A stretch of DNA of 64,000 bases from Actinosynnema sp. ALI-1.44 (GCF_001984155.1 NZ_MTQO01000052.1:434001-498000), one strand, 5' to 3'. Shown: positions 25,884 to 35,734, counted from the first letter of the stretch. Numbers and translations: made by a program. Notes: generated from the letters alone by a model not told the origin.

Positions 25884-27937
25884 AGCGTCGCCTGGACGGT
25901 CTCGGCCGTCGGCGAGCTGTTCTCGCGCCGCTCGATCCACGCCGTCACGGTCTCCACCGCGCGGTCGACCGGGACGCCGTTGATCTGCGTGCCGTCGCGG
26001 AACCGGAACGACACCGCGCCCGCTTCCACGTCCTTGCCGCCTGCCAGCAGCATGAACGGCACCTTCTGCATGGTGTGGTTGCGGATCTTCTTCTGCATCC
26101 GGTCGTCGGAGAAGTCCAGTTCCACTCGGACTCCCTTGGCGCGCAACGCTTTCTCGACCTGCTTGAGGTGGTCGGCGTGCTCGTCGGCGATCGGGATGCC
26201 CACCACCTGCACCGGCGCCAGCCATGCCGGGAACGCGCCCGCGTAGTGCTCGGTCAGTACGCCGAAGAAGCGCTCGATCGAGCCGAACAGCGCGCGGTGG
26301 ATCATCACCGGCCGCTGCCTCGAGCCGTCCGGGCCGGTGTACTCCAGCTCGAAGCGCTCCGGCAGGTTGAAGTCCAGCTGAATGGTCGACATCTGCCAGG
26401 TGCGCCCCAGGGCGTCACGGGCCTGCACGGAGATCTTCGGGCCGTAGAACGCCGCTCCACCCGGGTCCGCGACCAGGTCGAGACCCGACTCCTCGGCCAC
26501 CGAGCGCAGCGTCTCGGTCGCCTCCTCCCAGACCTCGTCCGAGCCGACGTACTTCTCCGGGTCCTTCGTGGACAGTTCCAGGTAGAAGTCGTCCAAGCCG
26601 TAGTCGCGCAACAGGTTCAGCACGAACGTCAGCAGCGACTTCAGCTCGTCGCGGACCTGGTCGGGCGTGCAGAAGATGTGCGCGTCGTCCTGCGTCATGC
26701 CGCGCACCCTGGTCAGGCCGTGCACCACGCCGGACTTCTCGTAGCGGTACACCGAGCCGAACTCGAACATCCGCAGGGGCAGCTCGCGGTACGACCGCCC
26801 GCGCGACCGGAAGATCAGGTCGTGGAACGGGCAGTTCATCGGCTTGAGGTAGTAGTCCTGGCCCGGCTTGCGGACCGTGCCGTCCTCGTTGAGCTCGGCG
26901 TCCAGGTGCATGGGCGGGTACATGCCGTCGCGGTACCAGTCCAGGTGCCCGGAGACCTCGAACAACGCGCCCTTGGTGATGTGCGGCGAGTAGACGAAGT
27001 CGTAGCCCTCTTCGACGTGCCGCCGACGCGAGTAGTCCTCCATCGCCATCCGGATGATGCCGCCCTTGGGGTGGAACACCGCCAGGCCGGAGCCGATCTC
27101 GTCGGGGAAGCTGAACAGGTCCAGTTCGTTGCCCACCTTGCGGTGGTCGCGCTTCTCGGCCTCCGCGAGCATCTCCAGGTAGTGCTCCTGCGCCTCCGAG
27201 GACTCCCATGCGGTGCCGTAGATCCGCTGCAACTGCGGGTTCTTCTCACTGCCGCGCCAGTACGCGGCCGCCGAGCGGGTCAGCTTGAACGCCGGGATGA
27301 ACTTCGTGGTCGGCACGTGCGGGCCGCGGCACAGGTCACCCCAGACCTTGTCGCCCGAACGCGGGTCGAGGTTGTCGTAGATCGTCAGCTCGCCACCGCC
27401 GACCTCCATCACCTCACTGGTGTCGACATCGGACTTGATGTCCACCAGCTCCAGCTTGTACGGCTCCGCCTTGAGCTCGTCCTTGGCCGCGTCGATCGAC
27501 TCGACCACGCGGCGGGAGAACCGCTGCGCGCCCTTGATGATCTGCTTCATGCGCTTCTCCAGCGCCTGCAGGTCTTCCGGGGTGAACGGCTTCTCGACGT
27601 CGAAGTCGTAGTAGAACCCGTCCTTGATGAACGGGCCGATGCCGAGCTTGGCGTCCGGGAACATCTGCTGCACGGCCTGGGCGAGCACGTGCGCGGTCGA
27701 GTGCCGGATCACCGAGCGGCCGTCGTCGGTGTTCGCCGCGACCGCCTCCACCTCGACATCCGCTTCCGGCGCCCACGACAGGTCACGGAGCTTGCCTTCC
27801 GGGTCACGCACCACCACGATGGCGTCGGGGCCCTTGGTTGGCAGCTCTGCCTCCCGCACGGCGGTGCTCGCCGTAGTCCCCGCCTGAACCACCACGCGCT
27901 TGGCGGGCTCGGCATGGACGGCGGGAGAGTGGGACAC
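25880..27937 (-). CDS. thrS: Threonyl-tRNA synthetase
   Basis: ThrS charges tRNA-Thr and edits mischarged serine. The 685-residue protein begins at GTG 27937 behind AAGGAG. It shows a TGS-like N-terminus, the editing domain with [16 protein letters not shown] (HxxxH zinc-type site), and the class II catalytic core: motif 2 [22 protein letters not shown], and motif 3 [17 protein letters not shown], with the C-terminal anticodon-binding domain after it. No T-box leader was found upstream. HIT follows with a 4-base overlap. Confidence 0.98.
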   Translation of the reverse strand: MSHSPAVHAEPAKRVVVQAGTTASTAVREAELPTKGPDAIVVVRDPEGKLRDLSWAPEADVEVEAVAANTDDGRSVIRHSTAHVLAQAVQQMFPDAKLGIGPFIKDGFYYDFDVEKPFTPEDLQALEKRMKQIIKGAQRFSRRVVESIDAAKDELKAEPYKLELVDIKSDVDTSEVMEVGGGELTIYDNLDPRSGDKVWGDLCRGPHVPTTKFIPAFKLTRSAAAYWRGSEKNPQLQRIYGTAWESSEAQEHYLEMLAEAEKRDHRKVGNELDLFSFPDEIGSGLAVFHPKGGIIRMAMEDYSRRRHVEEGYDFVYSPHITKGALFEVSGHLDWYRDGMYPPMHLDAELNEDGTVRKPGQDYYLKPMNCPFHDLIFRSRGRSYRELPLRMFEFGSVYRYEKSGVVHGLTRVRGMTQDDAHIFCTPDQVRDELKSLLTFVLNLLRDYGLDDFYLELSTKDPEKYVGSDEVWEEATETLRSVAEESGLDLVADPGGAAFYGPKISVQARDALGRTWQMSTIQLDFNLPERFELEYTGPDGSRQRPVMIHRALFGSIERFFGVLTEHYAGAFPAWLAPVQVVGIPIADEHADHLKQVEKALRAKGVRVELDFSDDRMQKKIRNHTMQKVPFMLLAGGKDVEAGAVSFRFRDGTQINGVPVDRAVETVTAWIERRENSSPTAETVQATL

Positions 27938-28273
27938 TGTCTTGCTCCTTCACGACGGTTCCGCCGGTTCGACCGGCACGGGATCGAATGGTATCGAGTG
28001 GCCGACCAGCCCGTTCTCCCCTGGGTCGACTGCTCGGCCGACTGGGCCGTTACCGATTCGACAGCTGTCGCACAGCTGACGCACAGTAACCCGGGTGACT
28101 CTGGAATCGTCATCGATTTTCGCACGTGACGGGGAGCGAACCAGTGTCCGGAACCCACCACCCCACGCCGACAGCCAGCGCCGGACCAGCCGGACCAGCC
28201 GGACCAGCCGGACCCCCAGCCCGGGCCTGGCGCCGAGGCCCCGCCACCTCCCCCACCGCCCCCGGCGGCTTCG
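27938..28273. other. Intergenic region with a 9-bp tandem repeat
   Basis: The region separates divergent thrS and a small membrane protein gene. 28181-28216 holds four CCGGACCAG-type 9-bp units (the last degenerate). Frame 2 reads as a Pro-rich protein sequence from 28130 and joins the next gene, but no ATG, GTG or TTG is available before 28274. The thrS promoter must also lie here. Confidence 0.6.
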
Positions 28274-28591
28274 GTGACAGCAGCGGCCCGCACACCGGGC
28301 GGGTTCGGCCGGTTCGTGCGGCACCGGGCCACGCAGATCGTCGCGGCGGGCCTGGCCGGGGTGGTCATCGGCGGTGGAGTGGTCGCGCTGATCGACCGGG
28401 ACGGCCCGCGTGGCCGTGACAACTACGGCTACCACGGCCAGTTCGACCGCGGCCCGCGCGGCGGCGGGGGTCCGAACTGGGACAGGCCGTACCGCGACTT
28501 CCGTGACGGTCCCGGCCCACGCGCGCAGCGACCGGCACCCAACGCACCCACACCACCGACGACACCGGGCACCCCACCGGCCACTGGCTGA
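28274..28591 (+). CDS. Small membrane protein with Pro/Gly-rich tail, hypothetical
   Basis: A protein of about 105 residues from GTG 28274. A basic segment (RFVRHR) leads into one hydrophobic helix (ATQIVAAGLAGVVIGGGVVALI, about 17-38), followed by a charged, Gly/Arg/Pro/Asp-rich tail, so it probably sits in the membrane with the tail outside. In the same frame, a Pro-rich sequence continues for about 48 codons upstream of the GTG with no start codon and a TGA at 28127, so an N-terminal part may be missing through a frameshift or read from a non-standard start. No family was recognised. It lies convergent to the DUF305 gene. Confidence 0.55.
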   Translation: MTAAARTPGGFGRFVRHRATQIVAAGLAGVVIGGGVVALIDRDGPRGRDNYGYHGQFDRGPRGGGGPNWDRPYRDFRDGPGPRAQRPAPNAPTPPTTPGTPPATG

Positions 28592-28612
28592 GCCAACGGC
28601 TCCGGGCGGGGG

Positions 28613-29239
28613 TCAGGACGTCCGCATCGCCTGCATCTGCCCGATTTCCTTCTGCTGGGTGACGATCACGTCCTGGGCCATCTCCTCGACGAAGACGTCC
28701 GAGCCGGTCTGCAGCACGTCCGTCGCCATCGCCACCGCGCCCTCGTGGTGAGCGATCATCAACTGCAGGAACACCTTGTCGAAGTCCGGACCACTGGCCG
28801 CCCGCAACGCGGCGAGCTGGTCGGGACTGGCCATCCCCCGCATCTGCTCGTGGCTGTCGTGCGCCGGGCCGTTGCCGTTCTTGGCCAGCCACGCCTCCAT
28901 CGACCTGATGTCCGGGCCCTGCGTGTCCGCGATCCGGCCGGCGAACGACTTCACCGTCGGGTTCGCGCCCCGCTGCGGCACCAGGCCCGTCATCTCCAGC
29001 GCCTGCCGGTGGTGCTTGATCATCATCCGGACGTAGCGGAAGTCGGTCTCGTTCGGCTTGTCCTTCGTGGCAGCCTGCGGCGCCTCGCCCGGCGCCAGTG
29101 TCTTCGCGTCCTCGCCGGGCCTGCCCGGCACGATCACGCCAGGCGATCCGGACTCCGGCGGCGGGGCATCGGTGGTACAGCCGACTGCCGTGACACCGGC
29201 GCAAACCACGATCAGGGCAACGACCCAGACACGCCTCAC
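28613..29239 (-). CDS. DUF305 lipoprotein
   Basis: A 208-residue lipoprotein: hydrophobic leader ending with a lipobox-like VTAVGC (cysteine about residue 21), then a Pro-rich spacer and two repeats of the DUF305 helical pattern, with MMIKHHRQALEM and MIAHHEGAVAMA. The His-His/Glu residues suggest metal binding, as known for this ferritin-like fold. It is divergent from an LVIVD repeat protein. DUF305 and LVIVD proteins are often found together, so they may act as a secreted pair. Confidence 0.9.
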   Translation of the reverse strand: MRRVWVVALIVVCAGVTAVGCTTDAPPPESGSPGVIVPGRPGEDAKTLAPGEAPQAATKDKPNETDFRYVRMMIKHHRQALEMTGLVPQRGANPTVKSFAGRIADTQGPDIRSMEAWLAKNGNGPAHDSHEQMRGMASPDQLAALRAASGPDFDKVFLQLMIAHHEGAVAMATDVLQTGSDVFVEEMAQDVIVTQQKEIGQMQAMRTS

Positions 29240-29364
29240 AGTGCGTAAACGTACAACACCGAAGAAACAGTGGTTCCCTACTTTCGGATGCTTTCCGCAG
29301 CTAAATGATCAATGAATACTGACCGCACCCCGGCGTACGCAGCGTCGGGTGAGAGGAGCATGCA

Positions 29365-30777
29365 ATGGGAGCGAAAGGTAGATCGCTCGCGCTGCTCGGT
29401 GCGGTCGCGGTGGCAGTCCCGATGGTGATCGGCACACCCGCGGCGGCCGCCGATCAGGCAGGTATCCCCGGCATCGACGAAATTCGCCACAGCTGGAACA
29501 TGCGGCAATTGGCGAGCCTGCCGAAACAAGCGCCGTTCGACAACGTGGACGCGCTGAACACGGATCTCGCGTTCAGCGGCACCAAAGCGATCGTCGGCAA
29601 CTACAACGGGTTCACGATCTACGACATCGGCAACCCGCGTAAACCCAAGCTGGTCAGCCAGGTGTCCTGCCCCGGTTCGCAGAACGACGTCTCGGTGTCC
29701 GGCGACCTGCTCTTCCTGTCGACGGACTCGTCACGCAGCGACAACTCGTGCGCCAGCGTGTCGAAGCCCGCGTCCGAGAAGGACGCGTGGGAAGGCGTCA
29801 AGGTCTTCGACATCAGCGACGCCAAGGCGCCGAAGTACGTCGCGGCGGTCGAGACCCCCTGCGGGTCGCACACCCACACACTGGTGCCGGACAACAAGTC
29901 CAAGGACCTCTACCTCTACGTCTCGTCCTACGGCCCCCGCGCGGAGTTCCCCGACTGCGCGCCGCCGCACGACCTGATCTCGATCATCAAGGTCCCCGTG
30001 CGCAACCCGTCGGCCGCGGCCATCGTGGCCAAGCCGGTGCTGTTCCCGGACGGCGGCAACCCCGGCGTCGGCGGCACGTACCCCGACAAGATCGTCGCGG
30101 CGACCTCGGGCTGCCACGACATCACCGTCTACCCGTCGAAGGACCTCGCGGCAGGCGCCTGCCTGGGCGACGGCGTCCTGTTCGACATCAAGAACCGCGA
30201 GCAGCCGCGGGTCATCAACCAGGTCAGGGACAACGAGCACTTCGCGTTCTGGCATTCGGCGACGTTCAACAACGCGGGCACCAAGGTCGTCTTCACCGAC
30301 GAGCTCGGTGGCGGTGGCCGCGCGACCTGCAACGAGCAGATCGGCAAGGAGCGCGGCGCGGACGGCGTCTACGACATCACCGGCCGGGGCGACAACCGCA
30401 AGCTGGAGTTCCGCAGCTACTTCAAGATCCCCCGCGCCAACGCCGACTCCGAGAACTGCGTCGCGCACAACGGCTCGCTGATCCCGGTCCTCGGCCGCGA
30501 CATCATGGTGCAGGCCTGGTACCAGGGCGGGATCTCGGTGTGGGACTTCACCGACTCGGCACGCCCGAAGGAGATCGGCTACTGGGAGCGCGGCCCGCTC
30601 GCTGGAACTCTGATCTCGGGCGGCCCGTGGTCGACCTACTACTACAACGGGCACATCTACTCGTCGGACATCCAGAAGGGCTTCGAGGTCTTCGAGATCA
30701 TCGACCCCAGGGTGATCACCGCGAAGTTCGTCCGGATGAAGGAGTTGAACGCCCAGACGCAGGGTCATTTCTGGTGA
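29365..30777 (+). CDS. Secreted LVIVD-repeat beta-propeller protein
   Basis: A 470-residue exported protein with a signal peptide (cut near AAAA/DQ at about residue 30). The mature part repeats the LVIVD pattern: VGNYNGFTIYDIGNPRKPKLVSQV, VKVFDISDAKAPKYVAAVE, and ISVWDFTDSARPKEIGYW. This predicts a seven-bladed propeller; several histidines (CGSHTHT, GCHDI, FWHSATF) lie near one face. A GAGGAG ribosome site precedes ATG 29365. Terminator at 30796. Its ligand is unknown; the neighbouring DUF305 protein suggests a metal-related or cell-surface role. Confidence 0.9.
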   Translation: MGAKGRSLALLGAVAVAVPMVIGTPAAAADQAGIPGIDEIRHSWNMRQLASLPKQAPFDNVDALNTDLAFSGTKAIVGNYNGFTIYDIGNPRKPKLVSQVSCPGSQNDVSVSGDLLFLSTDSSRSDNSCASVSKPASEKDAWEGVKVFDISDAKAPKYVAAVETPCGSHTHTLVPDNKSKDLYLYVSSYGPRAEFPDCAPPHDLISIIKVPVRNPSAAAIVAKPVLFPDGGNPGVGGTYPDKIVAATSGCHDITVYPSKDLAAGACLGDGVLFDIKNREQPRVINQVRDNEHFAFWHSATFNNAGTKVVFTDELGGGGRATCNEQIGKERGADGVYDITGRGDNRKLEFRSYFKIPRANADSENCVAHNGSLIPVLGRDIMVQAWYQGGISVWDFTDSARPKEIGYWERGPLAGTLISGGPWSTYYYNGHIYSSDIQKGFEVFEIIDPRVITAKFVRMKELNAQTQGHFW

Positions 30778-30795
30778 TCGCGCGCAGGAGCTGAC

Positions 30796-30840
30796 GAACC
30801 GGACCCGGTGCGGGGGTGCTCGCACCGGGTCCGGTTCTTT
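30796..30840 (+). terminator. Terminator after the LVIVD gene
   Basis: A perfect 16-bp stem (30796-30811 with 30822-30837), 10-base loop, then TTT. It separates the LVIVD gene from the ABC operon, whose promoter must lie in 30840-30923. Confidence 0.9.
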
Positions 30841-30923
30841 CGTCCGGTTCGGGTTCATCCCCTAGGGGCGGCAGGGGACAATCCAGGGACGGTGCCGGAT
30901 GCCGGGCGCACCCGGGATCCGTA

Positions 30924-31847
30924 ATGTCTCCGCACGTGAACCTGATCGAGACCGAGTCACTGGAGAAAAGGTACGGCGGCACGGTCACCGCGCTGGCCGA
31001 CCTGACCGTGACCATCGAGCCGGGCATCGTCGGCCTGGTCGGCGCGAACGGAGCGGGCAAGAGCACGCTCATCAAACTGTCGCTCGGCCTGCTGGAGCCG
31101 ACCGGTGGCAAGATCCGGGTACTGGGGCTGGATCCGCTGACCGACGGCAACGCCATCCGGGCGCGCGTCGGCTACATGCCGGAACACGACTGCCTTCCGC
31201 CGGACGTGTCCGCGGCCGAGTTCGTCACGCACATGGGGCGCGTCAGCGGCCTCCCTGCCGCCGCGGCGCGTGAACGGGCATCGGAAACCCTGCGCCACGT
31301 CGGCCTCTACGAAGAGCGCTACCGCCAGATCGGCGGCTACTCCACCGGCATGAAGCAGCGGGTGAAACTCGCCCAGGCGCTCGTGCACGACCCGGAGCTG
31401 CTGCTGCTCGACGAGCCGACCAACGGCCTCGACCCGGAGGGCCGCAGGGCGATGCTCGCCCTGGTGCACCGGATCGGCAGCGAGTTCGGCATCTCCGTGG
31501 TGGTCTGCTCGCACCTGCTCGGCGAGATCGAGCGGATCTGCACCTCGCTCGTGGCCATCGAGAACGGCCGCCTGCTGCGGTCGGCGTCGCTCTCGTCGAT
31601 GACCCAGCACAGCGACATCCTGATGATCGAGGTGGACGACGGCGAGGACGCGCTGTCCGAGCGGCTGTCCGGCGACGGGCTCGCGGTGCGCCGCAAGGAC
31701 CGGGTGCTGATGGTGACCCTCAACGGCGACAACACCTTCGACATGATCAGGGACGCGGTGGCCGACCTCGACCTGTCGCTGCACCGGCTCGAACAACACC
31801 GCCACCAGGTGGCCGACCTGTTCCGGGAGGAAGCCAGCCATGTCTGA
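30924..31847 (+). CDS. ABC transporter ATP-binding protein
   Basis: A 307-residue ATPase: Walker A LVGANGAGKSTLIKL, Q-loop GYMPEH, signature YSTGMKQRVKLA, Walker B LLLLDEPTNGLDPEG, and H-loop VCSHLL. The C-terminal ~100 residues resemble those of CcmA/NatA-type exporters. The start is taken as ATG 30924; GTG 30936 is possible. It is followed with an 8-base overlap by a permease, then a second ATPase and permease, so this is a four-gene export-type set with two ATPases and two permeases. Substrate unknown. Confidence 0.93.
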   Translation: MSPHVNLIETESLEKRYGGTVTALADLTVTIEPGIVGLVGANGAGKSTLIKLSLGLLEPTGGKIRVLGLDPLTDGNAIRARVGYMPEHDCLPPDVSAAEFVTHMGRVSGLPAAAARERASETLRHVGLYEERYRQIGGYSTGMKQRVKLAQALVHDPELLLLDEPTNGLDPEGRRAMLALVHRIGSEFGISVVVCSHLLGEIERICTSLVAIENGRLLRSASLSSMTQHSDILMIEVDDGEDALSERLSGDGLAVRRKDRVLMVTLNGDNTFDMIRDAVADLDLSLHRLEQHRHQVADLFREEASHV

Positions 31848-32697
31848 GGCCGGTGTTATTCACGACATCGGATACCAGCGTTACGAAGGCCCACGCCTCG
31901 GCCGCCGGTACTCCATGTGGTCCATCTACGTGCACAGCGTGCGCAGCGCGTTCGGCATCGGCCGGACCGCGAAGGCGAAGCTGCTGCCGGTCGCCATGTT
32001 CACGCTCGCGTGCCTGGCGTCGCTGATCATCGTCGTGGTCAGCAGCCAGTTCCCGGAGCCGATCCTGTCGTACGTCGGGCTGGTGTCCACGTTCTCCTAC
32101 GGCATCACGGCATTCGCCGCGATCACGGCGCCGGAACTGGCGTCACGCGATCTGCGCAACAGCCTGCTGCCGCTGTACTTCTCGCGTCCGCCGCACCGGA
32201 CGGACTACGCGCTGGCCAAGTTCGGCGCGCTGATCTCCAGCGTGTTCATCATGTACGCGGGTCCGCTGCTGATCATGTTCATCGGGATGGCGTTCAGCTC
32301 CGGCAGCATCGGCGACGTGTTCGGCGAACTCGGCGATCTGATGCCGGGGCTCGCTTCCGGGTTGATCCACTCGGTCGTGGTCGCGGCGATCGCGCTGCCG
32401 CTGGCGTCGCTGACCGGCAGGCGCGTGTTCGCCACCGGCCTGATCATCGCGGTGTTCCTGCTCAGCGCCCCGATCTCCGGCGCGCTGCAGTCCTTCAGCC
32501 GCGGCGACGCCGCCTACCTCGCCGGACTGCTCAACCCGGTGAACCTGCTCAACGGCGTCGACGAATGGCTCTTCGGCACTGTCAACGAGATCACGCTGAT
32601 CGGCCGGTTCGGCCCCATCTACGGCGTCGCCGCGCTCCTGCTCGCCGTGCTCGGCACCGCACTGCTCATGTGGCGCTACAAGAAGGTGAAGTCATGA
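31840..32697 (+). CDS. ABC-2-type transporter permease
   Basis: A 285-residue membrane protein with six likely helices, spread over residues 45-280. It begins with a soluble stretch containing HDIGYQRYEGPRLGRRYSMW, which is typical of this permease group. It overlaps the upstream ATPase by 8 bases and the second ATPase by 4 (ATGA). The partner ATPase is probably the first gene, although the two ATPases could form a heterodimer. Confidence 0.88.
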   Translation: MSEAGVIHDIGYQRYEGPRLGRRYSMWSIYVHSVRSAFGIGRTAKAKLLPVAMFTLACLASLIIVVVSSQFPEPILSYVGLVSTFSYGITAFAAITAPELASRDLRNSLLPLYFSRPPHRTDYALAKFGALISSVFIMYAGPLLIMFIGMAFSSGSIGDVFGELGDLMPGLASGLIHSVVVAAIALPLASLTGRRVFATGLIIAVFLLSAPISGALQSFSRGDAAYLAGLLNPVNLLNGVDEWLFGTVNEITLIGRFGPIYGVAALLLAVLGTALLMWRYKKVKS

Positions 32698-33647
32698 CCG
32701 CCATCGACACCGAACCCAGGACGACCACAGTGAAGACTTCGGCGGTGGAACTCACCGGTGTCTCGCACTGGTACGGCAACGTCGTCGCGGTCAACGACGT
32801 GACGCTGACCGTCGGCCCCGGCGTGACCGGCCTGCTGGGCCCCAACGGCGCGGGCAAGACCACCGTGCTGCACATGATGGCCGGTTTCCTCCCGCCGTCG
32901 CAGGGAACCGTGACCGTCGGCGGGCGCCCGTCGTGGCGCAACCCGGACGTGTACAGGCAACTGGGGCTGGTGACCGAACGCGAAAGCGTCCCCGGTCACC
33001 TGACCGCACAGGAGTTCGTGCACGCCAGCGCGAAACTGCACGGCCTGAAGGACGCGGCGGCCGCGACGGCGAAGGCGATCGGCATCGTCGAGATGAACGA
33101 CGCCAAGGATCGCCGGATCTCCACGTACTCCAAGGGGATGCGCCAGCGGACACGGGTCGCCGCCGCGCTCGTGCACGACCCGTCCGTGCTGCTGCTGGAC
33201 GAGCCGTTCAACGGGATGGACCCACGGCAGCGGCTGCACATGATGGACCTGCTGCACAAGATGGCCGAGCAGGGCCGCACGATCCTGTTCAGCTCGCACA
33301 TCCTCGAAGAGGTCGAACAGCTCTCCGGAACCGTGCAGGTGATCGTGGCGGGCCGGTTGGCCGCGTCCGGCGACTACCGGCACATCCGGCGGCTGATGAC
33401 CAACCGGCCGCACGTGTTCACCATCCAGTCCTCCGACAACCGCGGGCTCGGCGCGGCGCTGATGGAATTGGAGTCGGTGTCCGGTGTGGAGCTGGAGCCT
33501 TCGGGCCTCCAGGTCCGCGCGAACGACTACGGCACGTTCACCCGCACGCTGACAAAGGTCGCGCGGGACAAGGACATCCGGCTGACCGCGGTGCTGCCGT
33601 CCGACGAGTCCCTGGAAAACGTCTTCTCCTACCTGGTGGCGTCATGA
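32694..33647 (+). CDS. ABC transporter ATP-binding protein (second)
   Basis: From ATG 32694, 317 residues: Walker A LLGPNGAGKTTVLHMMAG, signature YSKGMRQRTRVAAA, Walker B VLLLDEPFNGMDP, H-loop LFSSHIL. The C-terminal part ends SDESLENVFSYLVAS, the typical exporter tail. An ATGA overlap joins it to both neighbours. The longer frame upstream is a shadow of the permease gene. Confidence 0.93.
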   Translation: MTAIDTEPRTTTVKTSAVELTGVSHWYGNVVAVNDVTLTVGPGVTGLLGPNGAGKTTVLHMMAGFLPPSQGTVTVGGRPSWRNPDVYRQLGLVTERESVPGHLTAQEFVHASAKLHGLKDAAAATAKAIGIVEMNDAKDRRISTYSKGMRQRTRVAAALVHDPSVLLLDEPFNGMDPRQRLHMMDLLHKMAEQGRTILFSSHILEEVEQLSGTVQVIVAGRLAASGDYRHIRRLMTNRPHVFTIQSSDNRGLGAALMELESVSGVELEPSGLQVRANDYGTFTRTLTKVARDKDIRLTAVLPSDESLENVFSYLVAS

Positions 33648-34360
33648 ACCTCACGATCGCCGGTCTGACCGCGCGGGCCCTGCTGGGCAGGCGGCGGATC
33701 CTGTTGCTGCTGCCGATGCCGGTCCTGCTGATCGGCCTGACCCTGCTCGCCAACGCCTCACCGGCCCAGCCGGACGAGTGGGCCCCGATCGTGCTGGGGC
33801 AGCTGGGCCTCGGCGTGATCCTGCCGCTGACGGCGCTGATCGTCGGCAGCAGCGTGCTCGGCCTCGAGATCGAGGACGGCACGATCACCCACATCCTGGC
33901 CAAACCGGTGCCGCGCAGCGAGATCATCGTGGCCAAGCTGGTCGTCGCGTGGGCGGTGACCACCGTGACGACCGCGGTCCCGCTGGCCATCGCGGGCGTG
34001 ATCGCCGACTCCGGGGCGCTCGGCATCGGACTGGCGCTGGGCGCGGCGGTCGGTGCGCTCGCGTACACGGCGTTCTTCCTGGCGTTGAGCCTGATGTCCC
34101 GCCGCCCGGTGGCGATCGGCCTGATCTACATCATGCTGTGGGAGAACCTGCTGGTGCAATTCGTGTCCGGGGCGCGGACGCTGAGCATCCAGCAGTACTC
34201 GCTCACCCTGGCCGACGGTCTGGCGGGCAACACCACGGTGCTCAACTCGAACCTGTCCACGGTGACCGCGGCGATCCTGGCCGCTGCCTTCGTCGCCGTC
34301 GGCACAGCCATCGCCACGCAGCGGCTTCGTTCGTTCGCGTTGACCGGCGAGACGAGCTGA
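33644..34360 (+). CDS. ABC-2-type transporter permease (second)
   Basis: From ATG 33644, 238 residues with about six membrane helices. The soluble loop GLEIEDGTITHILAKPVPRSEIIVAKL (between helices 2 and 3) is characteristic of ABC-2 permeases. It overlaps the second ATPase by four bases and ends 31 bp before a perfect terminator. This closes the four-gene unit. Confidence 0.88.
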   Translation: MNLTIAGLTARALLGRRRILLLLPMPVLLIGLTLLANASPAQPDEWAPIVLGQLGLGVILPLTALIVGSSVLGLEIEDGTITHILAKPVPRSEIIVAKLVVAWAVTTVTTAVPLAIAGVIADSGALGIGLALGAAVGALAYTAFFLALSLMSRRPVAIGLIYIMLWENLLVQFVSGARTLSIQQYSLTLADGLAGNTTVLNSNLSTVTAAILAAAFVAVGTAIATQRLRSFALTGETS

Positions 34361-34391
34361 CTCCGGTATGGGGGCTGTCCCCCACAAGCTG

Positions 34392-34420
34392 ACCGGGTGG
34401 TTTCCGACCACCCGGTTTTC
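34392..34420 (+). terminator. Terminator of the double ABC operon
   Basis: A perfect 10-bp stem (34392-34401 with 34407-34416) and 5-base loop followed by TTTTC. Confidence 0.9.
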
Positions 34421-34432
34421 TACTTTTCAGAC

Positions 34433-34795
34433 ATGGGAATTGTGCAGTCACTGGGCGCGGACGGGTGGCGCCGGATGGTGTTCATGTACGTCGGACCGGG
34501 CAAACGCCGCCAGTGGGCCGGGCGCCTGAGCTCGCCCGGCCGCCGCACGCCCGGCCCGGTGACGGCGGTCGCTGGGTTCCTGTCGATCCTGTTGTCGTTG
34601 CTGACCTTCTACCTGATCGGCCGGATCACCACCTACGGCGTGTTCTGGCGCGAGGGCCACGAAGCGGGCGCGTGGGGTGGGCCGACTCTTGCCGGGGCAT
34701 GGCTCACGCACGCCGCGATCGCCGCCGCCGCAGTGGTGGTGATCATGTGGCTGCTCGTCCCGATCACCAGCCTGATCAGCCGCGGTTTGCGCTAG
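34433..34795 (+). CDS. Small membrane protein, hypothetical
   Basis: From ATG 34433, 120 residues. It has a soluble, basic N-terminus and two hydrophobic helices (about 45-66 and 90-113), separated by a short loop with WREGHEAGAWGG. No family was recognised. An earlier GTG at 34397 is inside the terminator hairpin, so it is not preferred. The last 20 bases overlap the convergent enoyl-CoA hydratase. It appears to be expressed separately from the ABC genes. Confidence 0.65.
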   Translation: MGIVQSLGADGWRRMVFMYVGPGKRRQWAGRLSSPGRRTPGPVTAVAGFLSILLSLLTFYLIGRITTYGVFWREGHEAGAWGGPTLAGAWLTHAAIAAAAVVVIMWLLVPITSLISRGLR

Positions 34796-35627
34796 CCACT
34801 GCCAGCTTGCGCAGCAGGCCTTCCAGGTCGCGTTCGCCGTCGCGGGTCTGGGCGCCGTTGGCCAGTCCGCCCCGGATCAGCTGTTCGGCCGCGGGACGGG
34901 CGAACTGGCTTGCCCAGGCGTCGTGCTCCCGTAGGAATCCCCCGGCGAGATCGGCGGGGGCGACGGCCTGCTTGGCCGCGGCGATCACGCCGTCGGGCAG
35001 TGCGGCGATGTCGCGGGCGAGGCGGTCGACGACATCGTCGAGTTCGTCGGCGGCGACTGCTCGGTTGACCCAGCCGTAGCGTTCGGCGGTCCGTGCGTCG
35101 TACAGGTCGGCGCCGAGCACGACCTCCAACGCGCGATTGCGGCCGATTCGGTCGGTGAGGTACTGGGTGGCCCCGCCGCCGGGCACGATTCCCATAAGGG
35201 CTTCGATCTGGCCGAGTCCGGCGGTGCCGATCGCCGCGAATGCCATGTCCGCCGCCGTGACGAACTCCGCCCCGCCGCCGCGCGCCAGACCGGCGAGCTT
35301 GACGATCGTCACCTGAGGCTGGTGCCGCACCAGTTCGCCCAGCGCCTGGAAGACGTTGAGGCCGTCGGGCGCTTCGGCAGCGAGGTCGTCGAAGGCGTCC
35401 GGCGCGTCGACGAGGGACATGTCGACGTGGGCGATGAAGAAGTCCGGGTCGGCGCTGTCGAACACGATCACCCGGGCGGTGTCGTCGTCTCGCAGTGTGG
35501 TCAGCAGGCGTCGGAGATCTGTCATGAGCGCGACGTCGAGGACGTTGACGGGTGGGTTGTCGATGGTGACGCGGACGATGCCGGCCTCGCGGCTGACTCG
35601 CAGGGTCGCGTAGGCGTCGTGGTGCAC
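34776..35627 (-). CDS. Enoyl-CoA hydratase/isomerase family protein
   Basis: A 283-residue crotonase-fold protein. It has the N-terminal IDNPPVNVLDVALM, the oxyanion-hole strand region GLARGGGAEFVTAADMAFA, and the second glycine-rich loop GIVPGGGATQYLTDRIGR. The usual acidic catalytic pair is not fully clear: the positions expected to hold glutamates read around IEALMGIVPGGG, where a glutamate is present in QIEALMG. Thus it may be a hydratase or a related isomerase. It is divergent from HxlR and shares the regulatory gap, so it may belong to the aromatic ring-degradation functions next door. Confidence 0.85.
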   Translation of the reverse strand: MHHDAYATLRVSREAGIVRVTIDNPPVNVLDVALMTDLRRLLTTLRDDDTARVIVFDSADPDFFIAHVDMSLVDAPDAFDDLAAEAPDGLNVFQALGELVRHQPQVTIVKLAGLARGGGAEFVTAADMAFAAIGTAGLGQIEALMGIVPGGGATQYLTDRIGRNRALEVVLGADLYDARTAERYGWVNRAVAADELDDVVDRLARDIAALPDGVIAAAKQAVAPADLAGGFLREHDAWASQFARPAAEQLIRGGLANGAQTRDGERDLEGLLRKLAVASANRG

Positions 35628-35658
35628 GCAGATCTCCGATCGGTATCCGGCAAGCAGG

Positions 35659-35679
35659 TAGGTTCCTGATGTATACCTA
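35659..35679. promoter_or_regulatory. Candidate HxlR operator
   Basis: TAGGT (35659-35663) and ACCTA (35675-35679) form 5-bp inverted arms 11 bases apart, within the 107-bp gap between the divergent enoyl-CoA hydratase and HxlR genes. Function is inferred from position. Confidence 0.4.
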
Positions 35680-35734
35680 GACTGCGACGGAGGCCGACGA
35701 CCGTCAATAACGCACTTTCGGCATCGTAGGGATC

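Noticed and set aside
27938-28130. T-box leader of thrS
   Set aside because: No T-box sequence, specifier stem or antiterminator was found; the region is instead compatible with a plain promoter.
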